Made by a program: the position numbers and the translations under genes. DNA of 64,000 nt, taken from positions 310,001-374,000 of the forward strand of contig OX637806.1 of assembly GCA_951802425.1 (NCBI GenBank). Direction: 5' to 3'. The stretch is from Clavaria fumosa. Its lineage: Eukaryota > Basidiomycota > Agaricomycetes > Agaricales > Clavariaceae. Position 1 is the stretch's first letter, and each line of letters begins with the position of its first letter. A model generated the notes under the pieces. It searched no databases. It saw only the letters and a list, made by a program, of their open reading frames with translations, and was not told the DNA's origin. This document shows, in pieces, positions 45,390 to 56,439 of this stretch.

Positions 45390-46740
45390 TGAACACTGAG
45401 ATATTCAACATCTAAGTTTGTCCATATGAATATCACACTCATGGTAATATTCATATCTCCTGAAATAGTGGTCTAACTGCTTCAGGATAAAGTCCCATCT
45501 ACTCTTCTCATCTATTACTTCATCTTGCTTCCCTAAAGCTTCTCTTTAATCTCAATACTCCATGAGATATAGCTTGAACAATGTATAGTACCAATTACAA
45601 CTATACTATACTTATCTGATCTTCAGTTTCAGTAAAGTACCTATGGACAAAAATATTCATTAATCAGTTGGTAAGTAAGTGCCTGGTGGGAGCTTATAGT
45701 CATTTGATAGCCTGATGTCCAGGCTATCAATCAGTCACCTTGTTACTTCAGCAGCCACTGGCATTGCCGAGATAACAGTGTATTAATCTAGACTAGTCAC
45801 AGGACCTCAGTCTAGACTAATTAGCTAATAGCTCTCAAGGAGCAGTGCTGGCTTCTAAGCCTCAGCTGTCACACTTAGTCACACAATATATTGGGTCAAG
45901 GGGGTGTGCTGAGCATGTCCTTCAGCCACCTATTTATATTGTTTCAAAGGTAACTACTATTTACAGTAATTCTTAGATGGGTCATCACTGGATGGATCCA
46001 GGATTCCACTCCTGGATGCACCTGCTATTGAATGCACAAGTGTCTGCATCGCAGTCTGCATTGAATCAGCCACGTTAGCCAGACCTTCACCAGCAGTGAC
46101 CCATCTGGAGTTTCAATGGTCATGACCTGTCTTGCCATGACTTGTGCTACATTTCTGGGGCCTCGGATTGGAGTTGTCACCCTACATGACTGTCAAATGG
46201 TGCCTTTGGATGAAAAACAGATATGGACACTGTCAGCATCATTGTCTGAACTTTGGCCATTCTTCTCATCCCTTTTCCCTTGGATCTTTGAAGAAATCTC
46301 CTATATATGCAAGGTTAGCTAGGACATATCAAGACAGAAGGCAGAAGCATCTCACTATCCTGTCGGACTCTTCACCCAAATCAGGAGCCATGTCATTTTG
46401 AGAAATTGCTTTGAGGGCTGGATCAATCACAGGGATATAAGACGAAATTGATGATGTCAACGTGTGAGTGTGAGAGCCAGAAGATACATGGCCTGCTCAA
46501 AAGGCACCATGCCCAGTCGCTCGAGTTCCATCTATGAGATCAGAGACCTCATCATACAATGGGAATGATTTTTTGCGCCATGGTTTCACCCTTGGGTGCT
46601 TCTGATTGCAAGTCAGTCATGTACTCAACTATATGGCCACACCGACATCACCTCAAGGTATGCATGCCACACATCGTCTGAGGCAGTCACAACCTTTTGT
46701 TCATCATCCCAGCTGAAGCTAGAGAGGCTGCACAGCTCCT
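45390..46740. other. Repeat-region DNA, no gene seen
   Basis: AT-rich, with short direct duplications such as GCCTGATGTCCAGGCTATCA near 45,711. No coding block recognised. Confidence 0.45.
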
Positions 46741-46743
46741 TGT

Positions 46744-46912
46744 GCAACAAAGTTATGCAAAGTTATGCAATATTTTTGTGCAGAGTTGTGCAAAGTTATC
46801 CAAAGTTATCCAAAGTTATACAATATTTTTGTACAGAGTTGTGCAAAGTTATCCAAAGTTATCCAAAGCTATACAATATTTTTGTGCTGTAAAGACACAT
46901 TAGGCCATTGTC
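46744..46912. repeat. Short satellite, AAAGTTATCC/TGCAAAG units with shared terminus
   Basis: Tandem CAAAGTTATGCAAAG and CCAAAGTTAT words interspersed with CAATATTTTTGTGCAGAGTTG. The right end (TTTTTGTGCTGTAAAGACAC and ATTAGGCC) matches the reverse complement of the left end of the larger array at 49,424. Confidence 0.7.
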
Positions 46913-47210
46913 ATGACCCAACACACTCTGTTACAGGCCACCTGATGTGTCCTCACACTTGATGAGTGCTCCTGACTCAATTCCAACACCTGATGATCAC
47001 TCCAAACCAATAATTGGCAACTCCATGCACAATTCATAATTCTGACAAATGCTGCATGCTTTGCTGTCATTCAGCTGACATTGGGGAGCCTTGGGAAATG
47101 AGTGGAGTCAGTTTAGGACTTGCAAGGTGGCCTCCAGGCAAGTTAGCAAATGTGCCTTGATGACATTAGACTTTAGGGTATGGATATGGTGGCTGAAACA
47201 CATTTCCATT

Positions 47211-47815
47211 CCACTGTCCTTCAGACCTTTTGGACTTCGTTCTAGAACCTTCTCCCTTCATCCCCTCATTTTGTTAACCAATGGGAGGATGCCCATGACC
47301 CATGGGAGTCATCCTTTGTTGTTGTTTCTTTGTTCCATGAAAATTGCACAGGCACATGTGGTGAAACTCTCCTAGTAATTTGATATATACTATGTTTCAA
47401 AGTACTCCTATACTCCTGTCCTTGCAGTATAAGATCCCACTTGTATTTCCCTGTTCTTCAGTTCAAATATTATTGTCTCTTGATCCTGAACTCCTCTGAG
47501 CTTCTTTCCTCATTGTCCTCAACATTCTCCACATCATCTGAGCAACTCTGAGCAACTCTGGTGGACTCCAATGGAATTCAGAGTTTTGACTTACCCTTTA
47601 ACTTAAGTCTTAGGTGTTGTTTCTGTTTGATAAATAGGGACATGTATACACATGGTGGCACAACACATACATTGAGGCCACAGTCCCATACATTCCTACT
47701 TTCTCTATCTACTTCTCTGTTTCTCCAATATTGGACTCTGATCAGACTCTGATACTATATCTCTGCTCCACTCTGCTAACCCCTTCCACTACTAACTGAA
47801 CAGGACCATTACACA
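47211..47815 (+). mobile_element. 5'-truncated solo LTR, family A
   Basis: From ACCTTTTGGACTTCGTTCTA onward it parallels 2096-2678, including TGTTCCATGAAAATTGCACA, the AAACTCTCCTAGTAATTTGA block, the GGGACATGTATA core and a final ACCATTACACA. The TGTTATGACCC 5' end is missing. No PPT or internal region is attached. Confidence 0.75.
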
Positions 47816-48212
47816 TTCCTGCATTTCCATCCTTTCTGTCTGCCCCTCTGTACTGCACACTATACTTAATCTGATCTCTGCCTTCCATGCTAAGTCCTGA
47901 CCAACTCCTGACTGACTTCTATCTGACTCCCAGAATCTGTCCCTGACAATCTGCACAACCCACCTTTCACTACAAGAATTTGCACAAAATTAATTTATTG
48001 ATGATATCCTGAAACTGTATTGGTTGATAATCAGGTAAATGAAATGGGTTATTTTTGGCACATATATGACCAAATTCACCTGCTGCTCTCCAGGTGAATG
48101 TCACTGCTATCAAGCACATTTTAATTTGATATTTTAGGTGGCCTCTACATGGTTTCAGTGATTTTAACTATATCTCCAAGTATCTTTTTAGCCTGTAAAT
48201 TATGCACTCAGT

Positions 48213-48288
48213 GGGAGTTGAACCCAAGTGCTCATGGAATTGGACTCAACCCACAACTGCTGTGTTATCCATTACACTACAGTCCCCA
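48213..48288 (-). repeat. tRNA-derived SINE-like promoter unit
   Basis: Read on the minus strand it has a tRNA-like head: GGGGACTG start, an A box TGTAGTGTAATGG and a B box GGGTTCAACTCCC at the right spacing. The anticodon arm does not fold, so it is not a functional tRNA. The SINE body would extend toward lower coordinates; its end was not located. Confidence 0.55.
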
Positions 48289-48309
48289 TCTAGACAATAA
48301 GATTTTGTG

Positions 48310-48930
48310 GCTTAATGTCACTCAAATTGAGATGTGTATCACTCAATATCCTCCAGTTTAATATCACTTAGATTGAGGGGTGTATTGTATCACTCAAAGT
48401 CCTCCAGTTTAATCACTCAAATTGAGGGAGTATATTGTATCACTTAGATTGAGGGGTGTATTGTATCACTCAAAGTCCTCCAGTTTAATCACTCAAATTG
48501 AGGGAGTATATTGTATCACTCAATATCTTCCAGTTTAATATCACTTAAATTAAGGGGTGCATTGTATCACTCAATATCCTTCAGTTCAATATCACTCAAA
48601 TTAAATGGGTGTATTGTATCACACAATATCCTCCAGCTTAATATCACCCAAATTGGGGGGTGTATTATATAACTCAATCTCATCATGTTGAATATCCCTT
48701 GATGTAAAGAGTGTTTTGTACAACCCAATATCTTCTAGTTGAATATCACCCATATTGGGGGGTGTATTTATATAACTCAATCTCATCATGTTGAATATCC
48801 CTTGATTTCAAGAGTGTTTTGCACAACCTAATATCCTCCAGTTTAATATCACCCAAATTGAGGGTGTATTATATAACTCAATCTTATCTAGTGAATATCC
48901 CTTGATTTTGATGGTGATTAGAAATCACCC
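48310..48930. repeat. Minisatellite, TATCACTCAA/CCTCCAGTTTAAT units
   Basis: About ten to twelve degenerate units of 45-60 bp with the words TCCTCCAGTTTAATATCAC, TTGAGGGGTGTATTGTATCA and CTCAAT. The later units drift to TATATAACTCAATCTCATCA. Confidence 0.8.
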
Positions 48931-49423
48931 ATCACCTGTTTTGCACTGATTTTTGGGTGAAAGTCATAAATCATCTGACCAGATGGTGATAACAACCTGC
49001 TATTGGGTCCATAGTGTGACCAAGCCAAACCTGACCATCCTGCCTGGTACAAAACCCAAAATCCTGTACTTCTGCAGCTCCAAAATATGGGACCCTCAGG
49101 ACTCAGTAGGGGCATCATTTCAATATGTTTGCCAAGTCCCACCTGAACCCTGAAGTCCAATTCCAGAAAGTCTGGAATCCTGAACCTGAACTCTGACTGG
49201 ACTTTGCTCTGATCTGCCCAACCCCCTGACACACATGTAACAAGACATGTGAGAGGATCCATAAGGTTGCAGGAAGATGTTAAAGAGTTGATGAATGACT
49301 AGGGGAATGAGTTGGCTTGAAAAAATGAGTGGGTCATGACTCATGACAGGCTGCTTCATCTTGGAATTCAATCAAAATCTACCCTCTCCTTGGTCCAACT
49401 TGGGCACCTTGGCCATGAAATGA

Positions 49424-49975
49424 TGGCCCTAATGTGTCTTCACAGCACAAAAATATTGCATAAGTCTGCACAACCCTGTACAAGTCTGCTCAAGTCTGCA
49501 TAACTCTGCACAACTCTGCACAACTCTGCACAACTCTGTATAACTTTGCATAACTCTGCACAACTATGCACAACTCTGCACAAACTCTGCACAAAATATT
49601 GCATAACTTTGCACAACTTTGCACAACTATGCACAACTCTGCACAAACTCTGCACAAAATATTGCATAACTTTACACAACTCTGCACAAAAATATTGCAC
49701 AACTTTGCACAACTTTGCACAGGATGTTGCATGGCTTTGCATAACTTTGCACAACTCTGTATAACTTTGCACAACTTTGCACAAAAATATTGCACAACTT
49801 TGCATGGCTCTGCATAACTTTGCACAACTTTGCACAACTTTGCAGAAGTGTGCATAAGTGTGCATAAGTGTGCATAAGTGTGCATAAGTGTGCATAAGTG
49901 TGCACAAGTGTGCACAATCTTGCATAATTTTGCACAAGTTTGCATAAGTGCACACTTGTGTGCATAAAAATTATG
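49424..49975. repeat. ~12-bp satellite TTTGCACAACTC
   Basis: Over 40 short units of TTTGCACAAC or TCTGCATAAC form, grading into GTGTGCATAAGT. The left boundary (GATGGCCCTAATGTGTCTTC and ACAGCACAAAAATATTG) is the inverted counterpart of the right end of the array at 46,744, so both arrays belong to one repeat family in opposite orientation. Confidence 0.85.
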
Positions 49976-51230
49976 GCCAAAAAATGGAGCCCTAAACAAT
50001 ATTGTCTGGTTTGGACCTTCGTAATTGTGGGTCATACAATGTTGTGGCTCATACAACACTGTGACTTGTCTTTGAATAAATAGCTACAACCTCCCTTCAT
50101 ATATCTGGCAACACCATATGGCAGACATACTCAGTGAGCATTGATTTCACACCATCCCTTTTCTCATAATCAGACATGATGCCTCAACCACCTGTCAGTC
50201 ATTCCACCACCTGCAGAGCTTATTGATCAACCTGTTGGGATGTATGGAATATCCTTTGACTTGTTCACCCACCCCATGCTGGACCCTCCACCCAATGGAT
50301 GGGGCCTCACAAGTACAAGTGAGCCATTCTTCACTTTGGCCCAATTTATAGTTCACCACATTCTGACTTATTAGGCCATGTTTACACATGAATACAGCTG
50401 CAGCTGGAGGAGGCTGATTTTGAATGTGTTCAAGGATCTGTCTACCAGAGGAACAACTCACTTGCAGTAAATGTTTGGGCAGAAATGCTGGAAATTCACA
50501 CAATTGAGCCAATGGGGATCATCCAGTCATCACTCAAATCGATCCAAATGTTTTTTATTCCATTTCCTGCCATCATGATAGTTTCAGAAGACATGGGACT
50601 TGGAGGCATCTATTCCCCCAATCTGATAGGGCCAACACCAATCAATTTGGTCCCACATGGAGTTCCATTCATTCAAATGCTCCATGCCCCTGTTCCCTTA
50701 CCTCTGAATGTTGTAGACAATGCACAACTTCGAGCAAATTGGGCCATTCATATCTAATGGCATTGCTGTTGGAATACAACATTGCACTACATTACACTTA
50801 TCCATTATGTAATACATATACATTTTCTCATACCACATGTGTCACCCACATCATTCAGTTGAATATTACCTATAGACTTGGAATACCAGATGCTCAATAT
50901 CCCCAATCCACTTGAAACACTGGATTCTGGTGGAGATATAGGATATTCCTGAGGAAAAAGGATAGCCAGACATATATCCTGCACAGTGTCTAATACATCT
51001 GGCACAATAATTTATTTTCATTTGTGCAGTTGCCTGGGACAATTGTAGAATATGCTAAATGGTGGAACAAATCTGCCATGAAGTAGCAGAACAAATCAAT
51101 CTTCATTTCAATCAACTGGAAGAATGAGTAGAGGTCATAGGAAAGAAAATGGATGCATTCATGAATATGTTTCATGAACTTTTAAGACAGAATGTGTAGG
51201 TGTAGCTGTAGTTTTGTGGTGATAAAGAGG
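49976..51230. other. Repeat-region DNA, no gene called
   Basis: Several unrecognised frames (e.g. 50,485-50,757, 90 aa) without family signature or coding context. Confidence 0.4.
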
Positions 51231-51235
51231 ATATT

Positions 51236-51690
51236 TTCTGGCCACTTCAGCAGATCTGGCAGATGCATACAGGATATGTTTCTGACTATCTCAATAGGTC
51301 CAGTGGATGCATCCCAGATATTTTTCTGGCCACTTCAACAGATCCAGTGGATGCATGCAGGATATTTTTCTGGCCTCCTCAACAGATCTGGCAGATGCAT
51401 GCAGGATATTTTTCTGGCCACCTCAACTGATCCAGCAGATACATGCAGGATATTTTTCTAGCCTTCTCAACAGATCTGGTGGATACATGCAGGATATTTT
51501 TCTGGCCTTCTCAACAGATCTGGCAGATGCATGTAGGATATTTCTCTAGCCACTTCAACAGATCCAGTGGATACATGCAGGATATTTTTCCAGCCTTCTC
51601 AACAGATCCAGTGGATGCATGTAGGATATTTTTCTAGCCACTTCAACAGATCTGGTGGATGTGTCCTGGATATTTTTTTGGCCACCTGAG
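51236..51690. repeat. 44-bp minisatellite (GATATTTTTCTGGCC... units)
   Basis: About ten copies of a 44-bp unit containing GATATTTTTCTGGCC, AACAGATC(C/T)(A/G)G and GATGCATGCAG. The period is not a multiple of three, yet all frames stay open, giving spurious ORFs. Confidence 0.88.
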
Positions 51691-51809
51691 GCAACTTGAC
51701 TTTTGCTACAGATACTTGACTTTTTTCTAAATCACTTGACTTTCCATTTTACTGTCATTCTTGAGGAAGTAATATTAGCTTCATAACAGGTGCCTACTAA
51801 TGATCTCCA

Positions 51810-52558
51810 CAAGAGATGAGAGAGAAATGAGTGCCATGAGATAAGTAGTCAAGGGATGGATGAAAGAATGCATCAGGAAAAGGGGAAATTACTGAATCTG
51901 CCTTAGGCAGACTTAAACTTTTCATTGAGACAGATCAAGACAATTAAGACAGATTCATAAATTGGATAGTCTTAATCTAAGACCAATCACTTAATCTTGA
52001 CTTAATTATGCTTCAAAGTCACAACTCAGCAAATTGAAGCATACCATTTAAGAGACAGCCTGACTTGGTACAATTTGCATTGTACACATTGACAGTAAAG
52101 CTTACCTCTGACTGTCAAGAGCACTTACAAAATCTGCCCTAAGGAGACTAAGGCCCTCAAGTAACAAAGTCACAATTTACACAATTTATGCCAACTCTTA
52201 CATAATCAGTGACTTGATCACCTTATGGTCTTAGTCTCCTTAAGGCAGATTTTGTAAGTGCTCTTGACAGTCAGAAGTAAGCTTTACTGTCAATGTGTAC
52301 AATGCAAATTGTACCAAGTCAGGCTGTCTCTTAAATGGTATGCTTCAATTTGCTGAGCTGTGACTTTAAAGTCAAGATTAAGTGATTGGTCTTAGATTAA
52401 GACTATCCAATTTATGAATCTGTCTTAATTGTCTTGATCTGTCTCAATGAAAAGTTTAAGTCTGCCTAAGGCAGATTCAGTAATTTCCCCTTTTCCTGAT
52501 GCATTCTTTCATCCATCCCTTGACTACTTATCTCATGGCACTCATTTCTCTCTCATCT
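51810..52558. mobile_element. ~750-bp foldback element (long inverted repeat)
   Basis: The left arm from AAGAGATGAGAGAGAAATGA to AAAATCTGCCCTAAGGAGAC (about 51810-52157) is mirrored by the right arm from GTCTCCTTAAGGCAGATTTT to TCATTTCTCTCTCATCTTG (about 52227-52560). A spacer of ~70 bp separates them. Arms differ at only scattered sites. No clear target duplication was found. The right end abuts the TG start of the LTR at 52,559. Confidence 0.75.
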
Positions 52559-52926
52559 TGTTAGGATCGCTTATGTAAGCCATCCCAAAGTGCAGTTGTG
52601 GAGAAACTGGGGAGGGTTGTTGGAAGGTCACATGACCTGTGGCTGTGGTCAGATTACATAATCATAAGATCACATGACCTGGGCCTGGGCACATCACATG
52701 ATCTGAGGGTCCGAGCGTGGGAAAGTCGGCAAGTCCCGAGGCTCTCGCTATATATACTGCGTCCTTTCCATTTTTGTACTCTTTTCCCCTTATCTTAGTA
52801 TTGTCATCATGACCTTACACTTAAGTTGTGTGAGACCCAGTCTGATATAATACTAAGATCCACCTGTTCACCCTAGCCCCATGTCCTAACCCAGCTAGCC
52901 TGGACCCTTAATTTCAAACTGTGACA
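52559..52926 (+). mobile_element. 5' LTR of a gypsy-like element (family B)
   Basis: TGTTAGGATCGC start at 52,559, two ATCACATGA-type repeats, a CTATATATACTG TATA box near 52,749, and a GTGACACA end near 52,926. It lies ~0.5 kb upstream of a gag frame in the same orientation, as expected for a 5' LTR and leader. Confidence 0.55.
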
Positions 52927-53416
52927 CATTGTCACAGCTCAGCCCCTATCATCCTCTTCTCCTTTACCCTGCCTGCGGTGTGTAACAGAACTGCACGAAA
53001 TTTTTACTGTGTGTAGATACACGTGACCAGACCAGGAGGAAGTCAACTGTGACCCTCCCCAAGTGATACTGAGTGCCCAAGGCCTGGAACTTTGTTTTAC
53101 AGCTATGTACCAGTGAATCATGTAGTGTACAGGGCAAGGAAAGGCCCCTACATAGTCTTTCTGTAGTTTCCTGGTCCAGTGGACAGGGCCCTTGCTCTGT
53201 GACCATTGTCAGAAGGGCGCATGGGCAACTCATTAGGAGTTGTGGAGCAACCACCTGGGACACCATTCAGGCCCCACGTTAACAAAAGTTTCATAGAATA
53301 AGAGTTCTATAGGTACATAAGTACACAGAAGAGCAGCCTAAGAGGACAGGACTGTTAAGAGATCGAAGAAATCCTGAGTGCCGAAGGCCTGGAATTTTAT
53401 TTTACAGTGCTACAGA

Positions 53417-54632
53417 ATGCTGGACCTAGCTGTTGCCCCCTTTGATGGGCAGAAAAGGAACTTCTGTACGTTCCTCTGATCCCTTCACCTCCTGTTTATG
53501 GCAAACCTGACTGTCTATGCTGTGGACCTGGTGAAGGTCCTTTTTGCTCTGAGCAAAATTACTGGAGAAGGATTTGCTGCAGAGTGGGCGAATATGAAGG
53601 CAGAAGAGATCCTGGGTAGTGGCGAGGCCGGAACCTGGGCAGAGTTTGTGGAGGAGATGAAGTGCGCATTCGATGACCTGAATGACCGTGCAACTGCCCT
53701 TGCCGATATTGCAGGGCTGAAACAGGGTGCCATGACAGCACCAGAGTTCTTTGCGAAATTCGAGACACTGTTCTGACAGGCAAAGTTGAGTGCAGAGAAG
53801 GACTCAGGAATCCTAGTCCATTGGCTGGAGTTGAACCTGAGTAGGAGGTTGGTGGAGAGAATCTATGGTGTCTCCCCAATGCCAGAGACATATGGAGAAT
53901 GGAAGGTGCTGGCTGAGAGGCTTGATGCCCAGCAAAGACGACTGGATGGGATACTCACAGAACAGACACCGCAACCCACCGTGACCCCGCGTGACCCACT
54001 GCGACCCTACCATGACCTGCCATGACCGTTTTGCGACCTCTTGTGACCCCTCTGCTGTGTACTCCGGATGTGGCCATGGCCCGAGGATGGGCCCCTGCTG
54101 ATGAGAGATGTTGTTTCCAATGCCACCAGACTGGCCATGCTGTCCGTTTCTGCCCCCTGCCTGATACATGTCTGCAGGTCCCAAGGGCCCAAACCCGGGC
54201 AGCACCATGTGCCCCCCAAATGGTGGAGGGATATGAGAAAGAGATTGCATGGCTCCGAGCCTGCATAGAGCTGTGTGAGAGAGAGAGGAGGACTCCCACT
54301 GGGAAGAAGAAGTGTGCCAGCCCCCTTTCCATCCCTGTGCCTGCTGCAAGTATACCCCAATATACTATCTTGCAGTGGAGACATACCCGAATTGGGGCTG
54401 AGGTGAAGGAGGAAGTGAGACTGGCAGAGCACCTAACCAGAGTGCAGCCAGAAGTGCAGAAACATGTGCCACGAGAGCTAGCCATCCAGGTGCACTTGGA
54501 GGCTTTAAGCACTGGCAAAGGGACCACAATGAAGGCCCTTGTTGACTCAGGGTGCACCAACTGCTTCATGGATTTGGAGTGGGCGAAAGGAGTGGGACTG
54601 TTGGAGGACTTTACACTCGGCCACCCATTCCG
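53417..54632 (+). pseudogene. Broken gag-protease of gypsy-like retroelement
   Basis: The reading frame runs from an ATG at 53417 through a gag domain (TVYAVDLVKVLFALSKITGE, then AAEWANMKAEEILGSG, later LVHWLELNLSRRLVERIYGV). Two in-frame TGA codons at 53477-53479 and 53774-53776 break it. A frame change near 54,022 leads to a CCHC zinc knuckle (CFQCHQTGHAVRFC) and a retropepsin active-site motif ALVDSGCTNCF near 54,540. The protease stops matching after LGHPF at about 54,632, where a GGAGTCCA satellite takes over. Both TGA codons are one C-to-T change from Arg (CGA). Inactive as a gag-pol source. Confidence 0.85.
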
Positions 54633-55032
54633 ATGGACTCCACTGGACTCCAATGGAGTCCATTGGAGTCCAACCAGCTCCATTGGAGCCAGCAAGGACT
54701 CTATTGGAGCCAACAAGGACTCTATTGGAGCCAACAAGGACTCCATTGGAGCCAGCAAGGACTCTATTGGAGCCAACAAGGAATCTATCGGAGCCAGCAA
54801 GGACTCTATTGGAGCCAACAAGGACTCCATTGGAGCCAGCAAGGACTTTGTTGGACTTGGCCAGGAGTCCAATGGAATTTCTTCCAGTGGACTCCAGTGG
54901 ACTCCAGCCATGGACTGGAGTCCACTGGAGTCCATTGGAGCAGTCCCATTGGAGTCCACATGGAGTCCATTGGAGTCCACTGGAGTCCACACGGAGTCCA
55001 ATGGAGTCCTAACACAGCTGAAGAAAATGTCA

Positions 55033-55102
55033 CCAGCTGGAGTCAAACCCAGATCTTTGTGTCGCTTGGAAATGCAATTACCAGCTATGCCATGCAGCCA
55101 CA
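55033..55102 (-). repeat. tRNA-like SINE head, left arm copy
   Basis: On the minus strand: GTGGCTGCATGGCATAGCTGG (A-box-like) and GGGTTTGACTCC (B-box-like) at tRNA spacing. The mirror copy is at 56009-56080. Internal promoter boxes are degenerate. Confidence 0.5.
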
Positions 55103-56008
55103 GTTATCTTAGCCAATATAATCCCTATAGCCCTTGTCCTGAGCTCTGTGGAGTCCTTAGGAGTCTGACTGGAGTCCTGAGGAGTCCAACTGGAGTCCTG
55201 AGGAGTCTGACTGGAGTCTTCAGGAGTCCAACTGGAGTCCTGAGGAGTCCGACTGGAGTCCTGAGGAGTCCAACTGGAGTCCTGAGGAGTCTGACTGGAG
55301 TCTTCAGGAGTCTGACTGGAGTCCTGAGGAGTCTGACTGGAGTCCTCAGGAGTCTGACTGGAGTCCTGAGGAGTCCGACTGGAGTCCTGAGGCACTTCAC
55401 AGAGTCATGAAGTCAATTCTGACTGTAATAACTGACTGGAAATACTCCTTGAGACTTGGCCTGCAATCTGCATGGAGTCCTGAGGAGTCCAACTGAAGTC
55501 CTGAGGAGTCTAACTGGAGTCCTGAGGAGTCCATGCAGATTGCAGGCAAAGTCTCAAGGAGTATTTCCAGTCAGTTATTACAGTCAGAATTGACTTCATG
55601 ACTCTGTGAAGTGCCTCAGGACTCCAGTCAGACTCCTCAGGACTCCAGTCGGACTCCTCAGGACTCCAGTCAGACTCCTCAGGACTCCAGTCAGACTCCT
55701 CAGGACTCCAGTCAGACTCCTGAGGACTCCAGTCAGACTCCTCAGGACTCCAGTCAGACTCCTGAGGACTCCAGTTGGACTCCTCAGGACTCCAGTCAGA
55801 CTGCAGTCAGACTCCAGTCGGACTCCTCAGGACTCCAGTTGGACTCCTCAGGACTCCAGTTGGACTCCTAAGGACTCCTGAGGACTCCAGTTGGACTCCT
55901 AAGGACTCCTGAGGACTCCAGTCAGACTCCCAAGGACTCCTCAGGACTCCTAAGGACTCCACAGAGCCCAGGACAAGGGCTATAGGGATTATATTGGCTA
56001 AGATAACT

Positions 56009-56080
56009 GTGGCTGCATGGCATAGCTGGTAACTGCATTTCCAAGCGACACAAGGATTTGGGTTCAACTCTGGCTGGTGA
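56009..56080 (+). repeat. tRNA-like SINE head, right arm copy
   Basis: Same unit as 55033-55102 in the opposite orientation, with a slightly better B box (GGGTTCAACTC). The stem pairing around the would-be anticodon is poor, so it is a tRNA-derived repeat rather than a gene. Confidence 0.5.
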
Positions 56081-56439
56081 CATTTGTTTTCTTCCATTAT
56101 GCTCAGACTCCAGTGGACTCCAGTGGACTCTGTGCAGACTCCTGAGGAATCCAGTGGACTCCAATCAAGTCCAGTGAGTCCAATCACAGTCCTGACACAG
56201 TCCAGTGGAGTCCAATCACAGTCCTGACACAGTCCAGTGGAGTCCAATCACAGTCCTAACACAGTCCAGTGGAGTCCAATCATAGTCCGGACCCAGTCCA
56301 ATCACAGTCCAGTGGGACTTGGTTCGGAGTCCTGTGGAGTCCTGAGGACTCCAACTGGAGTCCGAGGAGTCTGACTGGAGTCCATTGGAATGGGTGGACC
56401 AGTGTAAAGTCTTGGACTGGAGCCATCTCTCCTGCTGAA

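Larger units (their letters stand above)
55000..56108. mobile_element. ~1.1-kb palindrome inside the GGAGTCC satellite
   Basis: The left arm (~55000-55490) and right arm (~55525-56108) are reverse complements: GAAGAAAATGTCACCAGC mirrors GCTGGTGACATTTGTTTTCT, and CTTGAGACTTGGCCTGCAAT mirrors GCAGGCAAAGTCTCAAGG. The spacer is ~35 bp of the same 25-bp repeat. Each arm carries a tRNA-like unit near its outer end and a ~375-bp repeat array inside. Confidence 0.8.
54633..56400. repeat. GGAGTCC satellite complex interrupting the retroelement
   Basis: Starts with 24-bp units of the type GGACTCTATTGGAGCCAACAA (54,680-54,850), then mixed GGAGTCCATTGGAGTCCA, then 25-bp units built from GGAGTCCTGAGGAGTC and NACT (55,145-55,520 and, inverted, 55,610-55,960), and finally ~32-bp AATCACAGTCCTGACACAGT-containing units (56,170-56,300). 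It separates the protease N-terminal half from a pro-RT fragment further on. Confidence 0.85.

Noticed and set aside
49440..50059. 171-189-aa frames of repeating Cys/His/Leu/Met (e.g. KLCKVVQ)
   Set aside because: They are translations of the 12-bp satellite, not a cysteine-rich protein gene.
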